DNA of 44,289 nucleotides, from positions 1 through 44,289 of the forward strand of contig JANPBY010000212.1 in NCBI GenBank assembly GCA_031430645.1, written 5' to 3'. Of the stretch, positions 17,806 to 26,348 are shown piece by piece. The stretch is from JANPBY01 sp031430645 (lineage in GTDB: Bacteria; Actinomycetota; Actinomycetes; DATJPE01). The notes beneath the pieces are model-generated. The model was not told the origin of the DNA, did not search any database, and saw nothing but the letters and a program-made list of their open reading frames with translations. The position numbers and the translations under genes are program-made. How positions within the stretch are numbered: the stretch's first letter is position 1; each line of letters begins with the position of its first letter.

Positions 17806-18329
17806 CGACCCGCCCCCGCCTGTGTTGCGGCGACCGCGGCGGCCAGCCGGGCCTGAGCCCCGCCTCGCCAGATGTGGCAGATCGCTAGGGCTAGGGCGTC
17901 CGCTGCGTCGGCCGGCTTCGGGGGCGCATCCAGGCGAAGCAGGCGGGTGACCATCGCGCCGATCTGAGCCTTGTCAGCCCGACCACTGCCCGTGACGGCG
18001 GCCTTAACCTCACTCGGGGTGTGGAGGTGGACGGGCAGCCCGCGACGAGCGGCGACCACGATCGCGACCGCGCTCGCCTGCGCTGTGCCCATCACGGTGC
18101 GCACGTTGTGCTGGCTGAACACGCGTTCGACGGCGACGGCATCCGGTCGGTGCAGATCCAGCCAGGCTTCGACGGCCTCCTCGATGACGACCAGGCGGGC
18201 GCCGATGTCGGCCTCCGGACTCGTGCCGATCACCCCCACGGCAACGAGGGTGAGCGGGCGACCTGGCTCCCCGTCGACGACCCCGAGCCCGCAGCGGGTG
18301 AGGCCAGGGTCGACCCCAAGGACGCGCAT
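17802..18329 (-). CDS. ruvC: Crossover junction endodeoxyribonuclease RuvC
   Basis: A 175-residue Holliday-junction resolvase with an RNase H fold. Catalytic acidic residues can be placed at VLGVDPGLTRCG (Asp, about residue 6), DAVAVERVFSQHN (Glu, about 70) and the C-terminal PADAADALALAICH pair (Asp, about 140-145). It is the first gene of the ruvCAB operon. A 120-bp divergent region separates it from the methyltransferase gene. Confidence 0.96.
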   Translation of the reverse strand: MRVLGVDPGLTRCGLGVVDGEPGRPLTLVAVGVIGTSPEADIGARLVVIEEAVEAWLDLHRPDAVAVERVFSQHNVRTVMGTAQASAVAIVVAARRGLPVHLHTPSEVKAAVTGSGRADKAQIGAMVTRLLRLDAPPKPADAADALALAICHIWRGGAQARLAAAVAATQAGAGR

Positions 18330-18449
18330 GGTCGGCTCTCCTCACCTCGCAGATGTCCCGGACACAGGTTCCTGGACAGGTGTTCGACAGACTAGCCGCC
18401 ACCGCCGACGGGTCCGGCGCCGACGCGCCGAGGGCCTACCGTCGCTCGG

Positions 18450-19088
18450 GTGGAGCGCGACTGGTTGGCCTGGCACGAGGCCTACGACCGCCCTGGCTCC
18501 GATCTGGCGCGCCGTCTCGTCGTCGTGACCAGCCAGCTCGAGGCCTCCCTCGACCGCTGCGCGCCGGGGCCGGTGCGGCTGCTCAGCCTGTGCTCTGGTG
18601 ACGCGCGCGATGTTCTCCAGGTCCTTGCAACCCACCCGCGGGCTGCGGAGGTGACCGCGGTGCTGGTGGAGTCCGACCCATTCCTCGCCGATCAGATTCG
18701 GGCGGGGGCCGCCCTCCTCCCCCAGGGTGACGGCAAGGTCGGGGTTCGGACGGCCGACGCCGGTGCCGTCGAGGTCTGGGCGGACGCCGTGCCGGTAGAT
18801 GTTGTCCTCGCCTGCGGGGTCTTCGGCAACTTGGAGCGGGACCAAGTCCAACAGTGCATCGCCACCCTCCCCGTGGCCTGCGCGCCGAACGCCGAGCTGA
18901 TCTGGACCCGTGGCCGCGGGTCGGAGGATCCCGGGCCGGACCTCGACCGCTGGCTGCGCCTCGCTGGCTTCGAACCGGTCGCCCGGGTGGCCCCCGAACG
19001 CGCTCGCTACCGCGTCGGAGTCGACCGCTACCTGGGCGCTGCGCGTCAGCCCGTACCCGGCGAGCGCCTCTTCACCACTTTCCGCTGA
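18450..19088 (+). CDS. Class I SAM-dependent methyltransferase-like protein
   Basis: A 212-residue protein with a Rossmann-type methyltransferase layout. The glycine-rich SAM-binding motif I is degenerate (LLSLCSGDARDVLQVL, about 45-60); an acidic motif II follows (VTAVLVESDPFLAD), then a motif IV-like VDVVLACGVFGNL (about 118), and a C-terminal strand pattern with GVDRYLG. The substrate cannot be guessed. GTG start at 18450 fits the MERDWLAWHEAYDRPGSDL beginning seen in actinobacterial relatives. It is divergent from ruvC and convergent with yebC; a large inverted repeat fills the gap downstream. Confidence 0.75.
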   Translation: MERDWLAWHEAYDRPGSDLARRLVVVTSQLEASLDRCAPGPVRLLSLCSGDARDVLQVLATHPRAAEVTAVLVESDPFLADQIRAGAALLPQGDGKVGVRTADAGAVEVWADAVPVDVVLACGVFGNLERDQVQQCIATLPVACAPNAELIWTRGRGSEDPGPDLDRWLRLAGFEPVARVAPERARYRVGVDRYLGAARQPVPGERLFTTFR

Positions 19089-19115
19089 GGCTCCGGCTGG
19101 GAGGGCAAAGGCGAA

Positions 19116-19347
19116 AGGCGCAGCAAGGAGGGAGCGCGGCTGGATCCCCAGCTGCATGACCCTTGCGAGGTGGCGGGCGGCCCTTCTTCGTGGCCAGCTC
19201 TGGCGAATGCGGGGAAACGGGGCGATCGGCGAGGTCAAATCGCCCCGTTTCCCCGCATTCGACTGGCAAGGCTCGGAAACAGCTCGCGCGCCACGTCGAA
19301 AGGGTCATGCCACTGGGGATCCGGCCCCGCTCCCCCTTTGCTGCGCC
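19116..19347. repeat. Large nested imperfect inverted repeat between convergent genes
   Basis: The 294-bp gap between the methyltransferase and yebC is almost entirely palindromic. Outer arms (about 19116-19179 and 19286-19347) match each other on opposite strands at roughly 85 percent by eye; both contain GGCGCAGCAA, GGATCCCCAG and GCATGACCCTT. The inner arms form the perfect hairpin listed separately, with a less similar section between. Both arms fold into the same transcript whichever strand is read. It is probably a small repeat element or a bidirectional terminator; there is no transposase gene. Spurious ORFs in both arms encode similar peptides (e.g. VMQLGIQPRS and VMPLGIRPRS), confirming the symmetry. 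Confidence 0.8.
19205..19260. terminator. Perfect 22-bp-arm hairpin, likely bidirectional terminator
   Basis: Arms 19205-19226 and 19239-19260 are perfect reverse complements (22 bp), with a 12-base loop. It lies between convergent genes and within the larger inverted repeat. There is no T-run on either side. Confidence 0.6.
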
Positions 19348-19382
19348 CTTGCCCCTGCCCTTGACTTCCTGACAGTGGAGAG

Positions 19383-20138
19383 TCAGGAGCCGACGAGTTC
19401 CATGATCTGGTCGCTCACGTCATAGTTCGCATAGACGTTCTGCACGTCGTCAAGGTCGTCGAGGGCGTCGATGAGGCGGAAGATCTTGCGCGCGCCCTCC
19501 TCCTCGAGCTCAACGGTCACCGAGGGGAGAAAAGTCGGATCGGCGGAGTCGTAGTCGATTCCGGCCGATTGCAGAGCGGTCCGGGTGGCGACCAGATCGC
19601 CCGCCTCACTCACCACCTCGAAGGCCTCACCGAGGTCGTTGACCTCCTCGGCGCCGGCGTCCAGGACGGCTAGGAGGACGTCGTCCTCGCTGAGCCCGGC
19701 GGCGGCAGGGACGATGATCACCCCCTTGCGGGTGAACATGTACGACACCGAGCCAGGGTCTGCCATCGAGCCACCGTTGCGGGTCATCGCCACCCGCACG
19801 TCGGACGCCGCCCGGTTGCGGTTGTCCGTGAGGCACTCGATGAGGAACGCGACCCCGTTGGGTCCATACCCCTCGTACATGATGGTTTGCCAGTCAGACC
19901 CACCTTGCTCCACGCCGGACCCGCGCTTGACGGCGCGCTCGATGTTGTCGAGCGGGACCGAGGTCTTGCGCGCTTTCTGAATGGCGTCATAGAGCGTCGG
20001 GTTACCGTCGGGGTCGCCACCGCCAGTACGGGCAGCGACCTCAATGTTCTTGACCAGCTTGGCGAACAGCTTGCCCCGCCGGGCGTCGACAACGGCCTTC
20101 TTGTGTTTGGTGGTCGCCCACTTGGAGTGGCCGCTCAT
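19383..20138 (-). CDS. yebC: YebC/PmpR/TACO1 family protein
   Basis: A 251-residue protein starting with the family hallmark MSGHSKWATTKHKKAVVDA. It includes FAKLVKNIEVAARTGGGDPDGNPTL (about 26-50), LDNIERAVKRGSG (about 68), YEGYGPNGVAFLIE (about 90) and the C-terminal VYANYDVSDQIME. The family was described as DNA-binding transcriptional regulators; more recent work links some members to relief of ribosome stalling. ATG at 20138 overlaps the pdxT stop by four bases, so it is co-translated with the vitamin B6 genes, an arrangement common in actinobacteria. Confidence 0.95.
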   Translation of the reverse strand: MSGHSKWATTKHKKAVVDARRGKLFAKLVKNIEVAARTGGGDPDGNPTLYDAIQKARKTSVPLDNIERAVKRGSGVEQGGSDWQTIMYEGYGPNGVAFLIECLTDNRNRAASDVRVAMTRNGGSMADPGSVSYMFTRKGVIIVPAAAGLSEDDVLLAVLDAGAEEVNDLGEAFEVVSEAGDLVATRTALQSAGIDYDSADPTFLPSVTVELEEEGARKIFRLIDALDDLDDVQNVYANYDVSDQIMELVGS

Positions 20139-20743
20139 GTGTGGGAACCCCTCACCATCTCGACGAAGTAGCGGTGCACACGTCCATCCCCGGTGAGCTC
20201 GGGGTGGAAAGACGTGGCCAGCAGGTGGCCCTGTCGCACCGCCACGATCCTACCGTCGGCCGGTCCGCCCTCGACGTGGGCGAGCACCTCGACCGAGGGC
20301 CCGATGTTCTCGACCCAGGGGGCGCGAATGAAGATCGCGTGCATGGCCGGGCCGTCAATCCCGCGGAATCGAAGGTCCTCCTCGAAGGAGTCCACTTGCC
20401 GACCGAAGGCATTGCGCCTCACCGTCATATCGAGCCCGCCGATGGTCTGCTGATCCGGACGACCATCCAGGATCCGATCGGCGAGCAGGATCATTCCGGC
20501 GCAGGAGCCATAGGTCGGAAGGCCCGAGTGCACCCGGTCCCGCAACGGTCCGAGCATCCCGAACTCCAGAGCCAGCAGCGCGATGGTCGTGGACTCCCCT
20601 CCTGGGAGGACCAGTGCGTCGAGTGCGGCCAGTTCAGCGGGACGACGTACGGCCGTCGCGGTCGCCCCGGCAGCCTCTAGCGCCCGAATGTGCTCGCGGA
20701 TGTCTCCCTGCAGCGCCAGGACTCCAACGTGTGGTCCGCTCAC
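20135..20743 (-). CDS. pdxT: Pyridoxal 5'-phosphate synthase glutaminase subunit PdxT
   Basis: A 202-residue class I glutamine amidotransferase that supplies ammonia to PdxS. The oxyanion region VLPGGESTT (about 48), nucleophilic Cys in YGSCAGMILLA (about 81) and the catalytic His-Glu in ATSFHPELTGD (about 175) are all intact. The reading frame extends upstream, but the family start VGVLALQGD fixes the GTG at 20743. A 34-bp gap separates it from pdxS, and its stop overlaps the yebC start. Confidence 0.95.
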   Translation of the reverse strand: MSGPHVGVLALQGDIREHIRALEAAGATATAVRRPAELAALDALVLPGGESTTIALLALEFGMLGPLRDRVHSGLPTYGSCAGMILLADRILDGRPDQQTIGGLDMTVRRNAFGRQVDSFEEDLRFRGIDGPAMHAIFIRAPWVENIGPSVEVLAHVEGGPADGRIVAVRQGHLLATSFHPELTGDGRVHRYFVEMVRGSHT

Positions 20744-20777
20744 GAGGCACCATCGCCTGGCTCGTGACGCGCAGCCA

Positions 20778-21713
20778 CTACCAGCCGCGCGTGGACAACT
20801 GGTGGTCGACCGGGAGATCGGCCACGTTGATGCCGACCATCGCCTCGCCAAGACCGCGAGAGACCTTGGCGATGACATCGGGGTCGTCATGGAAGGTCGT
20901 CGCCTTGACGATGGCGGCGGCGCGCTCGGCGGGGTTTCCCGACTTGAAGATGCCCGAACCGACGAATACCCCATCGGCGCCGAGCTGCATCATCATTGCG
21001 GCGTCAGCAGGCGTGGCGATTCCCCCCGCGGTGAAGAGAACGACGGGCAGCGACCCGCGCGCGGCCACCTCGGCGACTAGGGCGTACGGCGCCTGGAGTT
21101 CCTTGGCTGCGACATACAGCTCGTCCTCACTCATCGACGATAGCCGCCGGATCGCACCGCGGATCTCACGCATGTGCATGGTCGCGTTGGACACGTCGCC
21201 GGTGCCGGCCTCGCCCTTGGACCGGATCATCGCCGCGCCCTCGGTGATTCGGCGTAGCGCCTCGCCCAGGTTGGTGGCGCCGCAGACGAAGGGGACGGCG
21301 AAGGCCCACTTGTCGATGTGGTGGCTGTAGTCGGCCGGGGTCAGCACCTCGGACTCATCGATGTAGTCGACACCGAGGGACTGAAGCACGCGGCCTTCGA
21401 CGAAGTGCCCGATCCGGGCCTTGGCCATCACCGGGATCGAGACTGCCTCGATGATCGCGTCGATGAGGTCGGGGTCGCTCATCCGCGCCACCCCACCCTG
21501 CGCACGGATGTCTGCGGGTACGCGCTCCAACGCCATGACGGCCACCGCTCCGGCGTCCTCTGCGATCTTGGCCTGGTCGGCGGTGACGACGTCCATGATC
21601 ACACCGCCCTTGAGCATCTCGGCCATGCCGCGCTTGACGCGCGCCGTCCCAGTCAGGTGCTCGTCAGAAACAGAGCCGGTGGCGATGGCGGATGTGGGCT
21701 CCGGGGTGGACAC
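20778..21713 (-). CDS. pdxS: Pyridoxal 5'-phosphate synthase lyase subunit PdxS
   Basis: A 311-residue TIM-barrel enzyme that builds PLP from ribose 5-phosphate, glyceraldehyde 3-phosphate and ammonia from PdxT. Conserved segments are RVKRGMAEMLKGGVIMDVV (about 26-45), ALERVPADIRAQGGVARMSDP, MAKARIGHFVEG with a conserved Lys (about 95), GEAGTGDV and FTAGGIATPADAAMMMQLG. The frame is open upstream of the GTG at 21713, but the upstream peptide is not conserved and a TACGAT -10-like element lies in it. The start is therefore taken as VSTPEPTSA. Confidence 0.96.
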   Translation of the reverse strand: MSTPEPTSAIATGSVSDEHLTGTARVKRGMAEMLKGGVIMDVVTADQAKIAEDAGAVAVMALERVPADIRAQGGVARMSDPDLIDAIIEAVSIPVMAKARIGHFVEGRVLQSLGVDYIDESEVLTPADYSHHIDKWAFAVPFVCGATNLGEALRRITEGAAMIRSKGEAGTGDVSNATMHMREIRGAIRRLSSMSEDELYVAAKELQAPYALVAEVAARGSLPVVLFTAGGIATPADAAMMMQLGADGVFVGSGIFKSGNPAERAAAIVKATTFHDDPDVIAKVSRGLGEAMVGINVADLPVDHQLSTRGW

Positions 21714-21752
21714 GTGGGACCTCTGGGGGTGCGCAGGGACGTACGGACCTCC

Positions 21753-21758
21753 ATCGTA
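21753..21758 (-). promoter_or_regulatory. Candidate -10 element for pdxS-pdxT-yebC
   Basis: TACGAT on the minus strand, 39 bp before the pdxS GTG, in the 122-bp gap after the DUF3048 gene. No clear -35. Confidence 0.35.
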
Positions 21759-21835
21759 GGCCCGACCCCGGCCGTACGACCTCACCGTCGGGGCCAATCC
21801 GGCCAGCGCGCCACGCCGAGGCGTCCAGCCCCCGG

Positions 21836-22891
21836 TCAGGGCGCGCGCTTCACCTCAGCGCGGCTATCTCTGTTGGCCAACATGATCCACACCTGTCCGG
21901 CCGCGAGGGGAAACTCTTCCCCGTCGACACTCCACGTCGTGCCCTTGCGTTCGGACGGGCGAGACCAACGCGCGTCGTACGCCTTACCGTCGCGCAGGAT
22001 CAGCGCCTTCCCACTGCCGACCGTCTCAGACATCGGGGTGTTGCTACTCCCGGAGCCGTAAATCGAGGGGTAGACCTTCACGTACTGCACGATGACCGTC
22101 GTCCCACCGAGTCGGCTGCCGTCCGTGGCTTTGGCCTTGCGACCATCCATGGTCAGCAGCCAACGAGCCTGCGACGTGGACCAGGTGAATGCAGCCCTCG
22201 CCGAGGGCCAGCGAACGGTGACCGTTTCGACGGCTCGACCACCCGCGGGGACCACATCGTCGAAGGTGAACCCGACGTCTTTCGGCTTGTCGGCCTTGGG
22301 CGCCCGTTTGAGCAGAGTGACGCCGTTGCCGAAGAAGTCGAAGGGCGGGTAGCGCCCAGCTTGGCGCCAGTAACCGGTCGCACCTCTATCGCCGCTGACG
22401 TCGTACAGCGGCGCGCGGGCAATGACCGGTCGGAGCTTGGGGTTGGACCCCGAGAAGGCGAAAGCGACCTTGCCGTACTGCGGCAGGAGCTCGAGATCAG
22501 CGATGCGCGCGCTTCTAACAGGACCGATGACCTTGGGAATCCGGGTCGAAAAAATGGCTGCGTAACGAGTGAGTCCACCCTCGACCTGCTCGAGGTAGAC
22601 GACATCGGCATCGGGGAGTCCTGCGTGGGGGGCGGCCCGGCGAGTGTTGTCCAGCTTGACGGCGAGCACCGGACCGTCAACCTCCCCGGGACGACCAGAC
22701 AGCAGCGAACGCGGCTCTTCCGTCGGCGTGGGACTGGGCGTTGGGGTGGCCGAGGGCACGACCAGCGACTGGCTACCTGAGGCCAACGGTGCGGCCGACG
22801 GCGTAGATGATGAACACGCGGCCAGTGCCAACCCGGCTGCAGCGACGACCACAGCAATCCGCCAGCGCCCACGACGACTCGTCAAGACCAT
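21836..22891 (-). CDS. DUF3048 domain-containing lipoprotein
   Basis: A 351-residue exported protein. The Arg-rich n-region and hydrophobic stretch (IAVVVAAAGLALA) end in a lipobox LAAC at about residue 27, so it is probably a lipoprotein anchored outside. After a Ser/Pro/Thr linker comes the DUF3048 (YerB-like) region, with VDGPVLAVKLDN, AGLPDADVVYLEQVEGGLTRYAAIFSTR (split across about 95-125), GPVRSARIADLELL, and a C-terminal domain with GTTWSVDGEEFPLAAGQVWIML. The function of this family is not known. The frame continues upstream; ATG at 22891 is chosen because it begins the signal peptide. No obvious Shine-Dalgarno is visible. Confidence 0.88.
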   Translation of the reverse strand: MVLTSRRGRWRIAVVVAAAGLALAACSSSTPSAAPLASGSQSLVVPSATPTPSPTPTEEPRSLLSGRPGEVDGPVLAVKLDNTRRAAPHAGLPDADVVYLEQVEGGLTRYAAIFSTRIPKVIGPVRSARIADLELLPQYGKVAFAFSGSNPKLRPVIARAPLYDVSGDRGATGYWRQAGRYPPFDFFGNGVTLLKRAPKADKPKDVGFTFDDVVPAGGRAVETVTVRWPSARAAFTWSTSQARWLLTMDGRKAKATDGSRLGGTTVIVQYVKVYPSIYGSGSSNTPMSETVGSGKALILRDGKAYDARWSRPSERKGTTWSVDGEEFPLAAGQVWIMLANRDSRAEVKRAP

Positions 22892-22922
22892 GAGCAGGAG
22901 GGTACGTGGGCTTGGCAGGTGG

Positions 22923-23456
22923 TCAGGACAAGGCCGGCGGCGCGTCGTCGATCTCGAAAGCGCGTGGCCACGGAGCTGTACCGGCCAACCGGAACCACCG
23001 GGCCACGCGGCGGCGCCGGATGCGCAGCGTCGCCCGCACGGTGTCGTTGTGGAACCGCCGGGCCAACACCACCCGTTCGCCTGCTGCCTGAACCTCCTCG
23101 AGCAGGTGACGTCCAGTCGGGTTTGTAGCCAACTCGGCGACTTCGTCCTCGTCCAGTGCCGCCCGTAGGGCGAAGGACAAAGCACTCTCCGCGGTTTCCC
23201 GACCTGATTCGTCCGCGCGGCCGGTCCCTTGCGCGGCATACGCGGCATCAGCAAGCAGCACAGCAGTTGCCGGATCGACCAGACCTGAGTGCGCCACCTC
23301 ATTTGCGGCCGCACTTCGCCGGACGAGCTGGGCATCAAGGGCCGACGCCGCAGCCTCGAGACGTACGTGCAACCGGTCTAGTCGCCCCGCCACGGACCGC
23401 AGGTACAGCAAGACCAGGAGGGCGAAGAAAAAGATCCAGACCCATGCCGGAACCAC
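22923..23456 (-). CDS. Small membrane protein, LemA-like helical
   Basis: A 177-residue protein with an N-terminal membrane helix (WVWIFFFALLVLLYL, about 6-20) and a long helical, Ala-rich body: VAGRLDRLHVRLEAAASALDAQL, then LARRFHNDTVRATLRIRRRRVARWFRL (positions about 23-45 and 130-157). The RFHNDTVR segment and layout recall LemA proteins, but the family is not certain. Its ATG shares one base with the pimA stop, so it is the last gene of the PIM lipid operon. In M. tuberculosis the corresponding position (Rv2609c) also encodes a membrane protein. Confidence 0.75.
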   Translation of the reverse strand: MVPAWVWIFFFALLVLLYLRSVAGRLDRLHVRLEAAASALDAQLVRRSAAANEVAHSGLVDPATAVLLADAAYAAQGTGRADESGRETAESALSFALRAALDEDEVAELATNPTGRHLLEEVQAAGERVVLARRFHNDTVRATLRIRRRRVARWFRLAGTAPWPRAFEIDDAPPALS

Positions 23457-24625
23457 TAGGCCTCCTTGAGACGGGTGAAGCGGCCGAACACCTGACCGCG
23501 GCTGTCCTCGCGTACCTTGGGCTGCCCGAGGGTTACGGTCTCGTACACCGTGACAATCTCCTGGGCCACCCGCTCCCAGTCAAAGATCGCCACCCGCGCG
23601 GTCCCGGCAGCCTTGAGCCGGTGGCTGGTTTCCGGATCGCTCAGCACCTGTCCGACGACCTTGGCCAGAGACTGGGCGTCCTCGTTGACGAACAGGGCAC
23701 CCGCAGTCCCGTCGGCCAGGACTCGGCGGAATGCGTCCAGGTCACTTGCCACGACCGGGGCGCCGGCGGCCATCGCCTCGAGGAGCACGATGCCAAAACT
23801 CTCCCCGCCAGTGTTGGGAGCGACATAGACGTCAAGCGAAGCGAGCATTCGCGACTTATCAGCCTCGCTCACCAAACCGAGGAAGGTGACCCGGTCCCGG
23901 TGCTCCGACGGGATCGTCTCGCGCACCTCGTCGACGTCACCGGGGCCGGCGACGAGCAATCGAAGCCCCGGATGGGCGACCGCGAGTTCCGGCAGGGAGG
24001 CCAACAAGACTTGCAGCCCCTTGCGTGGCTCATCGATGCGGCCGAGAAAACCGACTGCTGGCGCCTCTCCTGGCCAACCTTCGAAGGGAACTGCGTCGCG
24101 GAAGTTGCGCACCAGCACCCCGTTCGGGATCAGAACGGCGTCACCACCGAGGTGCTCGACCAACGTCGTCCGCGCATGCTCACTGACAGCGATCCGGGCG
24201 CTGATCTTCTCCAAGGCCGTCTGCAGAATTCCGTAGGCCACGCTGAGTGCCCTCGACCGCTCTGCACTCATGTGAAAGGTGCCGACGATGGGTCCGATCG
24301 CCGCCCAGCACGCGAGCACCGACAAGCTGGGCGCAATCGGTTCGTGGACGTGAAGGACATCGAACTCCCCTTCCCGGATCCACCGCCGCACCCTGTTCGC
24401 CGACACCGGCCCGAAGGAGAGCCGCGCGACAGCACCGTTGTATGGCACCGGGATTGCTCTGCCGGCAGGGACGACGTACGGCGGCAGACTGCCATCGTCA
24501 TCTGCAGGCGCCAGGACAGACACCTCGTGACCGATTCGGATCAGCTCGGCAGCCAAGTCACGAACGTGGGCCTGGACGCCGCCGGGAACGTCGAAGGAAT
24601 AGGGGCAGACCAGGCCGATCTTCAC
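23456..24625 (-). CDS. pimA: Phosphatidylinositol alpha-mannosyltransferase PimA
   Basis: A 389-residue GT4 glycosyltransferase that transfers the first mannose from GDP-mannose to phosphatidylinositol at the inner face of the membrane. Signatures: VKIGLVCPYSFDVPGGVQAH at the N-terminus, VLHVHEPIAPS (about 103), VGFLGRIDEPRKGLQVL (about 200) and the nucleotide-sugar site GGESFGIVLLEAMAAGAPVVASD (about 280-303). The frame is open upstream, but the family N-terminus fixes GTG at 24625, ten bases after the acyltransferase stop. The pgsA-acyltransferase-pimA order is the canonical PIM/LAM entry operon. Confidence 0.94.
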   Translation of the reverse strand: MKIGLVCPYSFDVPGGVQAHVRDLAAELIRIGHEVSVLAPADDDGSLPPYVVPAGRAIPVPYNGAVARLSFGPVSANRVRRWIREGEFDVLHVHEPIAPSLSVLACWAAIGPIVGTFHMSAERSRALSVAYGILQTALEKISARIAVSEHARTTLVEHLGGDAVLIPNGVLVRNFRDAVPFEGWPGEAPAVGFLGRIDEPRKGLQVLLASLPELAVAHPGLRLLVAGPGDVDEVRETIPSEHRDRVTFLGLVSEADKSRMLASLDVYVAPNTGGESFGIVLLEAMAAGAPVVASDLDAFRRVLADGTAGALFVNEDAQSLAKVVGQVLSDPETSHRLKAAGTARVAIFDWERVAQEIVTVYETVTLGQPKVREDSRGQVFGRFTRLKEA

Positions 24626-24635
24626 GAGTCGACTT

Positions 24636-25559
24636 TCATGAGTCGGTGACCCGATCGGATCGGGTGCGGGCGTCGAGATCTTCGGTCCACAACGCCTGCA
24701 GCATGTGCCAGTCCGCAGGGTGCTCGGCAATGGCGCTTTCGAAGACGTCTGCGACCGCCTGAACTGTCGCTGCGATCCGCTCCCCACGGGTGCCCTTGGC
24801 CGGCGGAACGACCTCCGGGTGGAAGATGCAGCAGGTGCGGTCGTCCTCGTGCCACAGCGTCGCCGGGATCAAGGCCGCACCCGTGGAGAGGGCGAGCGCG
24901 GCTGGCCCTGCCGGCATGGTGGCCTCAGCCCCGAAGAACTGAACCGGGATCCCGTGCTTGGTCAGATCTCGGTCGCCCAGCAGGGCCACCAAGCCACCGG
25001 CACGAAGCCGCTGCGTGAGGATCGGGAGGACTCTCGGCCCACCGGTCAGCGGGAGAACCTCCATACCGAGAGACTCCCTGTAGGCCAGGAAACGCTCGTA
25101 CAACGCCTCCGGCTTCAGTCGCTCGGCCACCGTGGTGAAACCGCCATGCTCCAGGGCGAACCAAGCCCCGGCGTGGTCCCAATTCCCCATGTGTGGCAGG
25201 GAGACCACCACACCCCGGCCCGAGGCGAGGGTCTCGGTGAGCAGGTCACCTCCTGCCGGCACGTGAAAGGACGCCACGATCTCTTCCGAGGCGAGGGACG
25301 GCAACCGAAAAGCCTCCCGCCAGTACCGCAGGTAGCGCCGCATCGCCTCCCTGACCAGGGCATCGAGCTCAGCCGGATCCAACGCGGGCTGCACCCGCGC
25401 GAGGTTGCGCCGCAGTTGGCGAACGCTGTCGCCGTCACGCTCAGAGGTCCGGTCGGCGATCGCCCTGAACAGGGAGCGGGCCGTCCCTTCAGGCATCCAG
25501 CGGACAGCCCCCCAGCCCCCGGCGTAGGCAAGGTCGGTAGCCCGCTCTCGCACCTTCAC
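24636..25559 (-). CDS. Phosphatidylinositol mannoside acyltransferase (LpxL/HtrB family)
   Basis: A 307-residue membrane-associated acyltransferase expected to acylate the mannose of PIM (PatA, Rv2611c type). The HxxxxD catalytic motif is SLPHMGNWDHAG (about 125). Further conserved segments are RLRAGGLVALLGDRDLTKHG, FFGAEATMPAGPAALAL and the terminal DWHMLQALWTEDL. GTG at 25559 is two bases after the pgsA stop; the frame continues upstream inside pgsA without family similarity. A second GTG two codons later is an alternative. Confidence 0.92.
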   Translation of the reverse strand: MKVRERATDLAYAGGWGAVRWMPEGTARSLFRAIADRTSERDGDSVRQLRRNLARVQPALDPAELDALVREAMRRYLRYWREAFRLPSLASEEIVASFHVPAGGDLLTETLASGRGVVVSLPHMGNWDHAGAWFALEHGGFTTVAERLKPEALYERFLAYRESLGMEVLPLTGGPRVLPILTQRLRAGGLVALLGDRDLTKHGIPVQFFGAEATMPAGPAALALSTGAALIPATLWHEDDRTCCIFHPEVVPPAKGTRGERIAATVQAVADVFESAIAEHPADWHMLQALWTEDLDARTRSDRVTDS

Positions 25560-25561
25560 GC

Positions 25562-26176
25562 TCAGGTCGCCTCGGCGACGCGGGTCTGGCGCCGAACCTC
25601 GGCCATCCGCTGCACCACCGTGATCACTGTGGCGATGGCCAGAACCCAGAGCAGCACCTCGGGGGCGTACGGCACACCGAGGCCAAGCAAACCGGCCACA
25701 AAAAGGACCGCCACGAGGCGTTCGGAGCGCTCCGCGATCCCGACGTTGGCGGTCATGCCCAAACCCTCGGCGCGAGCCTTGGCATAGGAAATGACCATGC
25801 CGCCGATCAGGCACACCAATGTGACGCCAGCCAGGACGTTCTCGTCCCCGCGGCTGACGTACCACCAGAGCAGCCCGGCGAAGATTGCAGCATCAGCGAT
25901 CCGGTCCATCGTCGAGTCGAGGAAGGCTCCCCAGACACTCGAGCGTCCGGACAGTCGGGCCATCGTGCCGTCGAGGGTGTCGGAGAAGACGAAGACCAAG
26001 ATGATCAGAGTCCCGACGAGGAACTCTCCACGGGGGTAGAAGGCCAGCGCGGCGGCGGAAACCCCAATCGTGCCGATCAGCGTGATGACGTCCGGCGAGA
26101 TGCCCATGGCGAGGAGGGCTCGGGCGATCGGCGTGAGGATTCGGGTCACGAACGCCTTGGCGTAGCGCGCGAGCAC
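25562..26176 (-). CDS. pgsA: CDP-alcohol phosphatidyltransferase, phosphatidylinositol phosphate synthase type
   Basis: A 204-residue integral membrane enzyme that joins CDP-diacylglycerol to inositol phosphate, giving the PIM precursor. The family motif D-G-x2-A-R-x8-G-x3-D-x3-D is complete (SDTLDGTMARL through GAFLDSTMDR, about 66-90). About six membrane helices are visible. I chose GTG at 26176 because GGAG sits six bases before it; the TTG two codons earlier would have no spacer. Position before the acyltransferase and pimA genes supports the phosphatidylinositol rather than phosphatidylglycerol role. Confidence 0.92.
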   Translation of the reverse strand: MLARYAKAFVTRILTPIARALLAMGISPDVITLIGTIGVSAAALAFYPRGEFLVGTLIILVFVFSDTLDGTMARLSGRSSVWGAFLDSTMDRIADAAIFAGLLWWYVSRGDENVLAGVTLVCLIGGMVISYAKARAEGLGMTANVGIAERSERLVAVLFVAGLLGLGVPYAPEVLLWVLAIATVITVVQRMAEVRRQTRVAEAT

Positions 26177-26348
26177 GAGCAACTCCGGGGGTCAGCAGTG
26201 GAAGGGCGGGCGTCAGCCTAACCAGCCACGGGTTCTCGAGTTCCCCTTGTGCCAAGTCGCCGCCGCGGGCACAGTCGCTCACAAGGCGCCCCAGCAACCC
26301 TCAGCATCTCGACCGTGCCCACAACCCAGCGACCGAAAGGCCCGGACC

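Noticed and set aside
18342..19238. A 298-codon minus-strand frame overlapping the methyltransferase
   Set aside because: It is antisense to the methyltransferase and starts inside the inverted repeat; the peptide is a by-product of the palindrome.
22892..23338. N-terminal 149-residue extension of the DUF3048 frame
   Set aside because: It overlaps the small membrane protein gene antisense-free in another frame and precedes the signal peptide; not protein-like.
25115..25531. Minus-strand 138-codon frame inside the acyltransferase
   Set aside because: Out-of-frame shadow; the neighbouring frame carries the HxxxxD motif.
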